A stretch of DNA of 29,517 nt from an uncultured Hungatella sp. (GTDB lineage Bacteria > Bacillota > Clostridia > Lachnospirales > Lachnospiraceae), in the NCBI GenBank assembly GCA_910588505.1, contig CAJUPQ010000039.1:1-29517 (forward strand), given 5' to 3'. A program made the position numbers and the translations under genes. Positions 1-6,963 of this stretch are shown here, one piece after another (position 1 is the first letter of the stretch; each line of letters starts with the position of its first letter). A model generated the notes under the pieces. It was not told the DNA's origin. It searched no databases and was given only the letters and a program-made list of their open reading frames with translations.

Positions 1-20
1 GCTGCCGCTTACTCTATTCG

Positions 21-37
21 CCCCAGCATAGCTGGGG
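21..37. repeat. Perfect GC-rich hairpin beside the transposase truncation
   Basis: CCCCAGC (21-27) and GCTGGGG (31-37) form a 7-bp stem with an ATA loop, 12 bp beyond the premature stop of the transposase remnant. There is no adjacent T tract, so it does not look like a complete terminator. It may belong to whatever sequence replaced the transposase 3' end, which lies largely outside the window. Confidence 0.4.
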
Positions 38-48
38 GATTAGGGTTT

Positions 49-1038
49 TCATTTAAGCTTGCGAAAAGAGGTTTCAAGCCCCCAGCGGGTAAAGTAAAGG
101 CGTTTGATGTCTTCCGTGGAGAATTCATTAGATGGAAGGTTGGTTACAATACATTCATAAGAACCATTTTCCAACGGGAACCTGACAACCCGGACAGGAA
201 GTGTATAAGTATCCCTGGAGCCATATGCAAGAAAGTCAAAAGCGGTTGCAAAGCCGACAAAGGTGACATAATCACCGTATGCCTTGACTTTTTTTGACTG
301 GGACGTTTGATGACAATATCAAGGCAGATGTCAAAAGCCCCTTCTTTCGGGACTGGCAGATGCGCGGCCATGCCACGATTTGTCACATCCTTAGTACGAA
401 ACAGGAAAAACTGCTTTTTTTCTATGACATGAGTCATATTATTGTAAGAGCAATACCCGCAGTCCGCAATAAAGATGCAGGAAGTATCATTGGGCTGCCT
501 GACCCGGTCCACCATAGTGCAGAAAGCTTTGTATTCATCTTTGCAATGAACTGGCTGGATGATGGCGTCCTCATAAGTATGGGTATCAAGGTTATAGAGG
601 GCATTGAGAAGGAGGCTGTAAATTCCTTTGGCGGAATGGCCCTCGGAGACAAAGTAAACCTGGTAGTCCCACTGGGGAGCGCTGAAAAAGGAAAAAGAAG
701 AGCCGTCAGCAGCAAGCAGTTTGTATTTGTGTGGAGAGTCCAGAGAGGAGAGTGAGGAGTTAAGTTGATGAAAAGTAGCTTCCACGGCTTCAGGCTTAAG
801 CTTGTCCCGCTGCTGGTTTAAGGCGGAGAGGGAAGGAGCGTGAGAGTCGAAGTTGAAGAAATCAACAAATTCATTTCCGGGGCTGGAAGCCCCCTGGGAG
901 ACGAGGAAGGAAATGATCGTCTCCGGAGGAAGCGCGCCTAGTGAAATCCTTATCAGGATTGACCAGATAAGGGGAAATGTGAGAGGAGACATAAAAAAGA
1001 GCATAACGAAACAAAGATTTGATTTGATGAAAAAACAT
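49..1038 (-). pseudogene. Decayed IS4-family transposase (frameshifted, C-terminally truncated)
   Basis: The reading frame is split into three pieces. The first starts at an ATG at 1038 (GGAG ribosome site at 1047-1050) and runs to about 940. The second runs from about 935 to 290. The third covers 290-49 and ends at TGA 49-51. Together they resemble a DDE transposase: LLAADGSS and FIADCGYC carry the first two aspartates, and the third piece ends YFTRWGLETSFRKLK, which fits the IS4 YREK spacing Y-x2-R-x3-E-x6-K. The 931-940 break is best explained by a 2-bp deletion. The 288-295 break lies on an A7 run that reads A_AAA_AAG in frame, so ribosomal slippage is conceivable there. The protein stops right at the YREK lysine, whereas family members usually continue for roughly 100 residues. 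I therefore call it a remnant. No clear terminal repeats or target duplication were found. Confidence 0.82.
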
Positions 1039-1164
1039 GATAAAAACTCCTTGGATTAGAATGAAATTAACAGTTCTAAAACTAAGGGCCGCTTTCGCTA
1101 CCTTTTAAAATACAATCAGTAGCGAGAGCGATTGCACATTTTGGACTATATGTCAACCCTTTTT

Positions 1165-1211
1165 GAAAAAAATATAAAAATGGTTAGACCCCATATAATG
1201 AAATCTAACCA
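1165..1211 (-). terminator. Rho-independent terminator candidate downstream of gdhA
   Basis: On the minus strand, TGGTTAGA (1211-1204) pairs perfectly with TCTAACCA (1188-1181) across a 15-nt loop. The 3' arm is followed at once by TTTTTATATTTTTTT. The stem is AT-rich but the U tract is strong. It lies about 230 nt beyond the gdhA stop and could equally insulate the IS remnant. Confidence 0.6.
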
Positions 1212-1296
1212 TACAAATATCGTTATTAACTAAATGACATTGGCGTCTGAACTGTTACCAAAAATATAATTTTCTGTTTCCGTCCCTTCCCAAATA

Positions 1297-1341
1297 TGGA
1301 AAAGGCTTCGGAACATAAATCCTATTCCGAAACCCTTTCCA
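1297..1341 (-). ncRNA. Long hairpin in the gdhA 3' untranslated region
   Basis: Arms 1297-1313 and 1325-1341 form a 17-position stem with an 11-nt loop. Read as plus-strand RNA there are two A-C mismatches. Read as minus-strand RNA these become G-U wobbles, so the stem is fully paired only in the gdhA transcript. No T tract follows, which suggests an mRNA 3'-end stabiliser or a processing element more than a terminator. Confidence 0.5.
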
Positions 1342-1442
1342 TCTATAGGCAAACTACTATTTCACATGGTCTCTTAATCGCTTCCTAAGATAGTTCCTTG
1401 GTAAAAAACATATCAAGCTCTCACCACAACTAAAATCCGCTC

Positions 1443-2777
1443 TTACACAACCCCCTGTGCCATCATAGCATCTACCACCTTCTCAAATCCGGCGATATTA
1501 GCGCCTGCCACATAATTGCCCGGCACACCGTACTTCTCTGCGGCAGCAGCTGCTTTGGCATAGATGTTCACCATAATATCCTTGAGCTTTGCGTCCACTT
1601 CCTCAAATGTCCAGGCAAGTCTCTGGCTGTTCTGACTCATCTCCAGAGCAGATGTAGCCACGCCGCCTGCATTGGCCGCCTTACCTGGCATAAACAGCAT
1701 CTTGTTCTCCAGGAAGAAATCTGTCGCTTCTCTGGTAGAAGGCATATTCGCTCCCTCAGCCACGGCAAAGCATCCGTTAGCCTTCAAATCCTTGGCATCG
1801 TCCAGATTCAGCTCATTCTGAGTCGCGCATGGAAGAGCGATATCACATGGAATCGTCCAGATGCCCTTTCCTTCCGTATATACAGCACCCTCAACCGCAT
1901 CCGCGTACTCTTTGATCCTGCCTCGGCGAACCTCCTTAATATCCTTGACAATATCCAGCTTAATGCCATCCTTATCATATACGTAGCCATTGGAATCACT
2001 CAAAGCCACAACCGTAGCTCCCAGCTGCTGAGCCTTCTCCGTAGCATAGATAGCCACATTTCCGGAACCGGAAATAACAACCTTCTTTCCGGCCAGCTCC
2101 TTCCCATTGTGCTTTAACATCTCATCAAGAATATAGATCAAACCATAGCCCGTGGCCTGGGTACGAGCCAGAGAACCGCCGTAGGTAAGCCCCTTACCTG
2201 TAAGAACCCCTTCATACAATCCGGTCAGTCTCTTGTACTGCCCATACAAAAATCCGATCTCTCTTCCGCCTACGCCGATATCGCCTGCGGGAACATCCTG
2301 ATCTGCTCCGATGTACTTGCTAAGCTCTGTCATAAAGCTCTGACAAAATGCCATAACCTCTCGATCCGATTTGCCCTTTGGATCAAAGTTTGAGCCGCCC
2401 TTTCCGCCGCCGATTGGAAGTCCGGTAAGAGAATTCTTAAACACCTGCTCAAAGCCAAGGAACTTTAAAATGCCCTGATTTACAGACGGATGAAGTCTTA
2501 AGCCGCCCTTGTACGGTCCGATAGCGCTGTTAAACTGCACCCGATATCCCTTGTTCACCTGAACCTGTCCATTATCATCAACCCACGGAACACGGAATGA
2601 AATGATCCTTTCAGGCTCAACCAGACGCTCCAGCAAAGCTGCCTTCCTGTACTTCTCCTCATTGGCATCAATTACCAATTTAAGAGAATCCAGCACTTCC
2701 TTAACTGCCTGGTGAAATTCGCTCTCTCCCGGATTCTGTTCCACTACCTTGGCATAAATCTCATCAACATAAGACAT
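1443..2777 (-). CDS. gdhA: Glutamate dehydrogenase, probably NADP-specific
   Basis: The product catalyses reversible reductive amination of 2-oxoglutarate to glutamate in the cytoplasm, linking ammonia to central carbon. At 444 residues it has the size of hexameric bacterial GDH. The Glu/Leu/Phe/Val dehydrogenase N-domain shows GGLRLHPSVN (91-100), the catalytic-lysine loop PIGGGKGG with K126, and PAGDIG with D166. The C-terminal Rossmann domain has SGSGNVA (236-242), and strand beta-2 ends in SDS (260-262), a form usual in NADP enzymes. Cofactor choice is therefore an inference. The ATG is preceded by GGAGG. A sigma-A-type promoter lies just upstream and the gene appears monocistronic, with hairpins downstream. 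It is transcribed co-directionally with the left replication fork. Confidence 0.97.
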   Translation of the reverse strand: MSYVDEIYAKVVEQNPGESEFHQAVKEVLDSLKLVIDANEEKYRKAALLERLVEPERIISFRVPWVDDNGQVQVNKGYRVQFNSAIGPYKGGLRLHPSVNQGILKFLGFEQVFKNSLTGLPIGGGKGGSNFDPKGKSDREVMAFCQSFMTELSKYIGADQDVPAGDIGVGGREIGFLYGQYKRLTGLYEGVLTGKGLTYGGSLARTQATGYGLIYILDEMLKHNGKELAGKKVVISGSGNVAIYATEKAQQLGATVVALSDSNGYVYDKDGIKLDIVKDIKEVRRGRIKEYADAVEGAVYTEGKGIWTIPCDIALPCATQNELNLDDAKDLKANGCFAVAEGANMPSTREATDFFLENKMLFMPGKAANAGGVATSALEMSQNSQRLAWTFEEVDAKLKDIMVNIYAKAAAAAEKYGVPGNYVAGANIAGFEKVVDAMMAQGVV

Positions 2778-2838
2778 ATCAAAATTTCCTCCTTTTCTAT
2801 CTCGTTCTCTTTTTTACACTTTATTGCGTTACTTTGAC

Positions 2839-2867
2839 ATTATACCAACTCACACTTTATACGTCAA
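2839..2867 (-). promoter_or_regulatory. gdhA promoter
   Basis: On the minus strand the -35 is TTGACG (2867-2862), followed by a 17-nt spacer and a perfect -10 TATAAT (2844-2839). It sits between the parB-operon terminator and the gdhA start, about 60 nt upstream of the ATG. Confidence 0.85.
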
Positions 2868-2908
2868 TAAAAAAATGAAAAGGCAGGCATCAATACCCCA
2901 ATGCCTGC
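2864..2908 (-). terminator. Terminator of the parA-parB-DUF4446 operon
   Basis: GCAGGCAT and ATGCCTGC (2901-2908 and 2883-2890) form an 8-bp stem, followed on the minus strand by TTTTCATTTTTTTATT. The stem overlaps the last codons and stop of the DUF4446 gene, and its T tract abuts the gdhA -35 element, so the two units are packed very tightly. Confidence 0.85.
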
Positions 2909-3393
2909 TCTAGAGCCTCCTTTTCCTCTTTTCCAAGAGGCGTATCCGTCTCCCCCTTTTCAATCGTCTTAATATAGAGATAACACCCCTCCCTGCTGTG
3001 AACCGAATTTAATATAAATCCGGTATTGTTCGTATCCAAAAGCGCAAAGGCAAAACTTAAATTACCGCCCATACCTGTAAAAGCATTGTATTTCACCATG
3101 CCAAACTTCTGATAGGAACTTCTCACCCCCCTGGTCAATGACTTCAAAATATCCTTGTTTGACTTGTCCTGAATCTTCAGCTCCGTAATGTCCGCAATCT
3201 GGTCTACAATAATATCCTCCAGAGATTCCGCGTCTTTCCCTCTCATAAATAAATCATATTTGCGGTACAGCCGGTTTGTTTGCACTACACATATAACAAC
3301 CATGATTAAGAGAAGAATTGTGATAATTCCTAAACTTAAGATGACAATAGCTGGATCAATAGGCCAGCTATTTAGCATACTCTCTGTTACCAT
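2890..3393 (-). CDS. DUF4446 family membrane-anchored protein
   Basis: This 167-residue protein has one N-terminal transmembrane segment (about 15-37) followed by a cytoplasmic or surface domain. That domain contains SSYQKFGMVKYNAF and a GGNLSFAFALLDTNNTGF stretch, which I recognise as the DUF4446 family. In clostridia this family is repeatedly found directly after parB. No enzymatic function is known to me. The ATG at 3393 has GTGAGG upstream and lies 33 nt after the parB stop, so it is very probably co-transcribed with parA-parB. Context suggests a link to origin segregation or the cell envelope, but that is inference from neighbourhood only. Confidence 0.85.
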   Translation of the reverse strand: MVTESMLNSWPIDPAIVILSLGIITILLLIMVVICVVQTNRLYRKYDLFMRGKDAESLEDIIVDQIADITELKIQDKSNKDILKSLTRGVRSSYQKFGMVKYNAFTGMGGNLSFAFALLDTNNTGFILNSVHSREGCYLYIKTIEKGETDTPLGKEEKEALEQALGY

Positions 3394-3426
3394 GATATTT
3401 CCTCACTTTACATCAAATTTATAACA

Positions 3427-4359
3427 TCACTTAATAGACTCAATCAGCTCAACGATTCTCTCCAACTCAGCCTCTGAATAGTACTCAATCTCAATGCGTC
3501 CTTTATTTCTATCCTTCTTATTTATGATCACCTTTGTCCCCATGACCTGTTTCATCCGCTCTTCCAGATCTTTAAAGATGAAACTTAAATCCTTCTCCTC
3601 TTCCTTTGGCTTCTCCTGATTCTTGGGTTTTCCCAAAAGCTTTACCAGCTTTTCCACTTCCCGGACACTCAGTCTCTGGTCTATGATCTTTAATCCGATC
3701 TGATACTGTGCATCCTGATTTTCCAGGGCCAGCAGCGCTCTGGCATGTCCGCTGGACAGCTGCCCCTGTATTAGCATGTCCTGAACACGCTTGTCCAATT
3801 TCAATAATCTCATACAGTTGGTAATGGCAGTACGGCTTCTTGATACCCTCTCAGCAATCTCCTCCTGAGTCAATTCAAACTCCTGCATCAGCTGCTGATA
3901 AGCCTGAGCCTCTTCTATAGGATTCAGATCCTCTCTCTGCACATTCTCAATGAGAGCAATCTCCATTGCCTGCTGTTTTGTGTACTCCTTGATCACTACA
4001 GGAACTTCCCTGAGACCTGCTTCCTTGGCTGCCCGCCATCGCCTCTCACCTGCGACGATCTCGTAATGATCCCCACTCTTTTTCACCAGAAGAGGCTGCA
4101 ACACTCCATATCTTTTAATAGAGTCTGCCAACTCCCCAATAGATTCTTCGTTAAAATCTTTTCTTGGCTGTCCTTTATTCGGCTCAATGATGGACAGCTT
4201 CATCATATACTCTTTTCCCGGCTCTTCCTTTTTCTCTTCAACAGTATAATCTGGGGATGTTTCACGTGAAACACTTCTATTTTCCCCTTCCGAATTTTCT
4301 ACAACATCTTCCCCAAAAATTGCTCCTAAGCCTCGCCCCAAACCTGTCCTTTTTGCCAT
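3427..4359 (-). CDS. parB: ParB/Spo0J chromosome-partitioning protein
   Basis: This is the CTP-dependent clamp that loads at parS and organises the origin for segregation with ParA and SMC. From the ATG at 4359 it is 310 residues. GERRWRA (104-110) is the CTP-binding motif, ENVQREDLNP (138-147) follows, and a helix-turn-helix spans about 164-185. A C-terminal dimerisation domain completes it. The start is ATG at 4357-4359, overlapping the parA stop as TGATG, with an AGGAGAGG ribosome site. A TTG one codon upstream (4362) is possible but less likely. Codons 30-35 contain a perfect parS site, so the protein's own gene is a loading site. Coupling to parA is translational by overlap. Confidence 0.96.
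   Translation of the reverse strand: MAKRTGLGRGLGAIFGEDVVENSEGENRSVSRETSPDYTVEEKKEEPGKEYMMKLSIIEPNKGQPRKDFNEESIGELADSIKRYGVLQPLLVKKSGDHYEIVAGERRWRAAKEAGLREVPVVIKEYTKQQAMEIALIENVQREDLNPIEEAQAYQQLMQEFELTQEEIAERVSRSRTAITNCMRLLKLDKRVQDMLIQGQLSSGHARALLALENQDAQYQIGLKIIDQRLSVREVEKLVKLLGKPKNQEKPKEEEKDLSFIFKDLEERMKQVMGTKVIINKKDRNKGRIEIEYYSEAELERIVELIESIK
4258..4273. promoter_or_regulatory. parS site inside parB
   Basis: The sequence TGTTTCACGTGAAACA is the perfect 16-bp palindromic ParB-binding site. It lies within codons encoding V-S-R-E-T near the parB N-terminus, in a low-complexity linker where the residues are free to follow the DNA requirement. Confidence 0.95.
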
Positions 4360-5129
4360 CAAATGTCCTCTCCTCTGCTCATCACTTCTGCTGCCAGCAA
4401 CCGATAACTCTCCGCCCCTGTAGACCTGGAATCATATAAATTAATAGGCATCCCATGACTTGGCGCTTCCGCCAAGCGAACATTCCTTGGTATGATTGTC
4501 TTATAAATATTTTGATTCAAATTACTCTTCACGCTCTCAACAACTTCCAGAGAAAGATTGGTTCTGCCGTCATACATGGTAAAAACAACTCCCTCTGTCT
4601 CCAATCCAGGATTTAGTTTTTTCTTCACAAGATTGACTGTTTTCAAAACTTGATTCAACCCCTCCAATGCATAGTATTCACATTGAATCGGAATCAATAC
4701 GGTATCGGCTGCCGTTAGGGCATTGATCGTAAGCAGATTCAGAGAAGGAGGGCAATCAATGATCAGATAGTCGTAGTATTTCTCTACTGATGATAAATTA
4801 TTTTTTAAAATTGATTCCTTACTCTCAAAATCTAAAAGTTCAATCTCTGCCCCTGCAAGATTTACATCTGATGGAAGCACATCCAGGTAATCCAGAGCTT
4901 CTCTTATAATACATTCTTCTATCCTGCACTCTCCGATCAGCAATTCATAGACAGTTTTATCTATGTACCCCTTCTCTAATCCCACACCACTGGTCGCATT
5001 ACCCTGAGGATCGCAGTCAACCAACAGAACCTTCTGTCCAGCCTCTGCCAGACAAGAAGATAAATTAATGGCAGTAGTTGTCTTTCCAACGCCGCCCTTC
5101 TGATTTGCTATCGCAATTATTCGTCCCAT
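4359..5129 (-). CDS. parA: ParA/Soj chromosome-partitioning ATPase
   Basis: This deviant-Walker ATPase binds DNA non-specifically as an ATP dimer and is released by ParB. It works in origin segregation and, in relatives, controls DnaA. From ATG 5129 it is 256 residues, the usual Soj length. KGGVGKTT (11-18) is the deviant Walker A motif, DCDPQGNAT follows, and DYLIIDCPPSL is Walker B. The longer frame to 5165 would need an ATA start and lacks a ribosome site. The ATG at 5129 has AAAGGA with 6-nt spacing, so I chose it. The usual upstream partner rsmG is separated here by a hydrolase gene on the other strand, so parA needs its own promoter. Confidence 0.96.
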   Translation of the reverse strand: MGRIIAIANQKGGVGKTTTAINLSSCLAEAGQKVLLVDCDPQGNATSGVGLEKGYIDKTVYELLIGECRIEECIIREALDYLDVLPSDVNLAGAEIELLDFESKESILKNNLSSVEKYYDYLIIDCPPSLNLLTINALTAADTVLIPIQCEYYALEGLNQVLKTVNLVKKKLNPGLETEGVVFTMYDGRTNLSLEVVESVKSNLNQNIYKTIIPRNVRLAEAPSHGMPINLYDSRSTGAESYRLLAAEVMSRGEDI

Positions 5130-5155
5130 AATAATTCCTTTCTGACACAGAGGTA

Positions 5156-5184
5156 AGTATATCACACTTTTAATTTTTTTCCTA
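5156..5184 (-). promoter_or_regulatory. Probable parA promoter (weak -35)
   Basis: On the minus strand TATACT (5161-5156) is a good -10 about 27 nt upstream of the parA ATG. At 17-nt spacing the -35 is a poor TAGGAA. A parS site lies only about 50 bp further upstream, so ParB spreading could affect this promoter. Confidence 0.45.
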
Positions 5185-5212
5185 TGGCTTTTATGGAAAA
5201 AGTGGTAAAAAA

Positions 5213-5228
5213 TGTTTCACGTGAAACA
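5213..5228. promoter_or_regulatory. parS site upstream of parA
   Basis: This is a second perfect TGTTTCACGTGAAACA palindrome, intergenic, 84 bp before the parA start and about 10 kb from the dnaA origin. With the copy in parB it makes a two-site cluster 0.95 kb apart. Confidence 0.96.
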
Positions 5229-5291
5229 TTCCTCGTTTTTCCTCTTAGGGTCTTAAGAACGATTTCTTGCACCAAATAGCAAAAATATTAA

Positions 5292-5805
5292 ATTGCTGTA
5301 TTGTTTAGTGAGCAAAGGGCGGAGGTTGCCGTGATGCCAGGCAGAGAAGGAGAGATATCCCGTCCGGGTTCAGATATGCCAAACATTCCGATGAGCCCTT
5401 AAAGCGGGAACCAGTCGGGTATCAGCCCTCCTGTTTCCCTGGTCTCATCTCCATGGCATAAATTCACCCTGCCGGGATATCTCTCCTTCTCTGCCTGGCA
5501 AAAGCAGAATTCGCCAGCTAAGGTTTGCTCACTTAAGGTGTTTCTGATAGGGGACGCTGTTTCAACTTTGCAGCGAAAAATAACTGCTTTTATGGCCTCA
5601 GTATATTGTTGAGTGATGTTAGGACAATGTTGTTGTAAACCTAAAAGGATCTGCTCCGATAAATACTTTGCACAAACGTTGCTGTCGATAAAGCAGATAT
5701 CTTTCCACTACAAAGTCAAAACAACGTCCCTACCGGAAATACTTCAAATGAGCAAATGTTGGCCTGCGACTAAATCCGACTTTACTTACTTAATTAAACA
5801 GCAAT
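5292..5805 (+). repeat. Repeat element copy A with terminal inverted repeats (about 514 bp, MITE-like)
   Basis: The ends match in inverted orientation. ATTGCTGT at 5292-5299 corresponds to ACAGCAAT at 5798-5805, and similarity continues inward for about 26 bp on each side (TTTAGTGAGCAAAG against TTAAGTAAGTAAAG). Inside are a 164-nt foldback (5336-5499) and a segment at about 5512-5579 that is a diverged inverted copy of 5697-5766. A shorter inverted copy of the element lies at 15346-15527. There is no coding capacity. The form suggests a non-autonomous mobile or foldback element, but no target duplication is clear. Confidence 0.65.
5336..5499. repeat. Long foldback: 27-bp perfect inverted repeat with nested stems
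   Basis: Arms 5336-5362 and 5473-5499 are exact reverse complements over 27 bp. Within the 110-nt interior further nested pairs occur: TATGCCA/TGGCATA (5375-5381 and 5454-5460), GATGAG/CTCATC (5390-5395 and 5444-5449), and GGGAACCAG/CTGTTTCCC (5406-5414 and 5431-5439, one mismatch). The whole segment can fold as one rod-like hairpin in RNA or as a cruciform in DNA. Whether it is transcribed is not evident. Confidence 0.85.
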
Positions 5806-5868
5806 ATGACAAAATTAAGGTTCCGGTTTACCCGGGTTAGGTTTAAGAATAAATTAATTTCAAAATGA

Positions 5869-5897
5869 TTGTCATCTACCTTAATAATGGGTATAAT
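5869..5897 (+). promoter_or_regulatory. Promoter of the alpha/beta hydrolase gene
   Basis: TTGTCA (5869-5874), a 17-nt spacer and a perfect TATAAT (5892-5897) lie 35 nt upstream of the ATG at 5933. AAAGGAG at 5918-5924 is the ribosome site. Confidence 0.85.
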
Positions 5898-5932
5898 ATC
5901 CATATAAATCCAACCCCAAAAGGAGCCTGACT

Positions 5933-6892
5933 ATGACAACAAAAAACAAATTGATCACTGCTTCAATCCTATCCACCAGCTCCATACTTATAACTAGTCT
6001 TATTAATAAATATATCAAACTGTCAGCTATCTCCAAAAACATACTTTCTAACGCAACAGATTCTATGAACAACATCTTTCACTGGAGACTGGGCGACATT
6101 CATTATACAAAGACAGGTTACGGTAAGCCTCTTCTTTTAATACATGACTTGGATGCCGCCTCCTGCAGTTATGAATGGCACAAGCTCATACCGACTCTCT
6201 CTAAAGATTACACGGTCTACGCTCTGGACCTATTAGGATGCGGACAGTCAGAAAAGCCCTGCCTGACCTACACTAATTATGTTTATGTCCAGCTCATCTC
6301 GGATTTCATTAAATCAGAGATCGGACACCGTACAGATGTGATCGCCACAGGAGCTTCCTCCTCTTTTGTCATTATGGCATGCTCCAGCACCCCTAATTTA
6401 TTTAACCGCCTTATGCTCATAAATCCTGACAGTATAAGCGTTTGCAGTCAGCTTCCAGGAACCTACTCTAAATATTATAAACGATTCCTGGATTTTCCCA
6501 TAACAGGAACTCTGCTTTACCACATAGCTGTCAGCAAAAAATCCCTGAGAGATACCTTTGTCAGCTCTTATTTTGCCAGCGAAGAATCTGTAAAAGAATC
6601 TGCCATTGAGGCATACTATGAAGCCGCCCATTTAGGCTTCTCCCCAAAATCCATATACGCATGTGTCCGGTGCAATTACACCAAATGTAATATCGCCCAC
6701 TCACTGAAAAAGATCGACAATACGATCTGCCTTGTAGGCGGCAGTAATAAAATTTATATAGAAGAAATACTTTCTGAATATGTGAACTACAACCCTGCCA
6801 TTGAATATTCCATTTTACCTGGGACAAGCCACCTGCCACAACTGGAAAAACCGGCAGAGTTTTTATCCAATCTATATACCTTTTTCGCCTGA
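5933..6892 (+). CDS. Alpha/beta-fold hydrolase with atypical nucleophile elbow
   Basis: This 319-residue protein has an N-terminal hydrophobic stretch (about 8-25) that could be a membrane anchor. An alpha/beta-hydrolase core follows: LLLIHDLDAAS (oxyanion region, 68-77), YALDLLGCGQSEKP (96-109) and a C-terminal GTSHLPQLEKP carrying the expected catalytic H300. The elbow reads GASSS (140-144), so S142 is a plausible nucleophile, but the final glycine of GxSxG is serine. The usual acid position reads GGSNK (269-273), with no clear Asp. Substrate is unknown. It stands alone with its own promoter and a terminator, on the strand facing the replication fork, between rsmG and parA, which are normally adjacent. 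It may be a recent or lineage-specific insertion. Confidence 0.8.
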   Translation: MTTKNKLITASILSTSSILITSLINKYIKLSAISKNILSNATDSMNNIFHWRLGDIHYTKTGYGKPLLLIHDLDAASCSYEWHKLIPTLSKDYTVYALDLLGCGQSEKPCLTYTNYVYVQLISDFIKSEIGHRTDVIATGASSSFVIMACSSTPNLFNRLMLINPDSISVCSQLPGTYSKYYKRFLDFPITGTLLYHIAVSKKSLRDTFVSSYFASEESVKESAIEAYYEAAHLGFSPKSIYACVRCNYTKCNIAHSLKKIDNTICLVGGSNKIYIEEILSEYVNYNPAIEYSILPGTSHLPQLEKPAEFLSNLYTFFA

Positions 6893-6895
6893 TAA

Positions 6896-6952
6896 GAATA
6901 AAAAAACCGGCATATCCTTCATATAAAAGATACGCCGGTCTTTTTCTTTTTT
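6896..6952. terminator. Bidirectional terminator between hydrolase and rsmG
   Basis: ACCGGC (6906-6911) pairs with GCCGGT (6934-6939), extended by TATC/GATA inside. It is preceded by an A run and followed by TCTTTTTCTTTTTT. It can end both the rightward hydrolase transcript and the leftward rsmG transcript, which converge here. Confidence 0.88.
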
Positions 6953-6963
6953 AAAGCAGCCGC

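Larger units (their letters stand above)
1039..1442. other. Gene-free stretch between IS remnant and gdhA
   Basis: No convincing coding frame is visible. The stretch holds three inverted repeats. One is at 1090-1130, with arms CGCTTTCGCTA and TAGCGAGAGCG and one mismatch. The second is the terminator-like hairpin at 1181-1211. The third is the 17-bp imperfect hairpin at 1297-1341. The latter two read as 3'-untranslated structures of gdhA. The first could be part of the old insertion-sequence end. Confidence 0.6.
5229..5868. other. Gene-free stretch between parS and the hydrolase promoter
   Basis: Frames here are short and lack ribosome sites. A 75-codon frame at 5613-5840 resembles nothing and crosses repeat sequence. 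The stretch is filled almost entirely by the repeat element at 5292-5805, described separately. Confidence 0.7.

Noticed and set aside
294..755. 153-codon plus-strand frame
   Set aside because: It is antisense to the transposase remnant, has no ribosome site and resembles no known protein. It is a shadow of the coding strand.
5130..5165. N-terminal extension of ParA (12 extra residues)
   Set aside because: It would need an ATA start without a ribosome site. The ATG at 5129 has AAAGGA and gives the standard Soj N-terminus.
5292..5805. CRISPR array or retron in the repeat-rich gap
   Set aside because: There are no regularly spaced direct repeats, and no reverse transcriptase or cas gene nearby. 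The structure is inverted repeats only.
5613..5840. 75-codon frame in the parS-hydrolase gap
   Set aside because: It has no ribosome site, low complexity of signal and no recognisable motif, and it runs through repeat-element sequence that is shared with a non-coding copy elsewhere.
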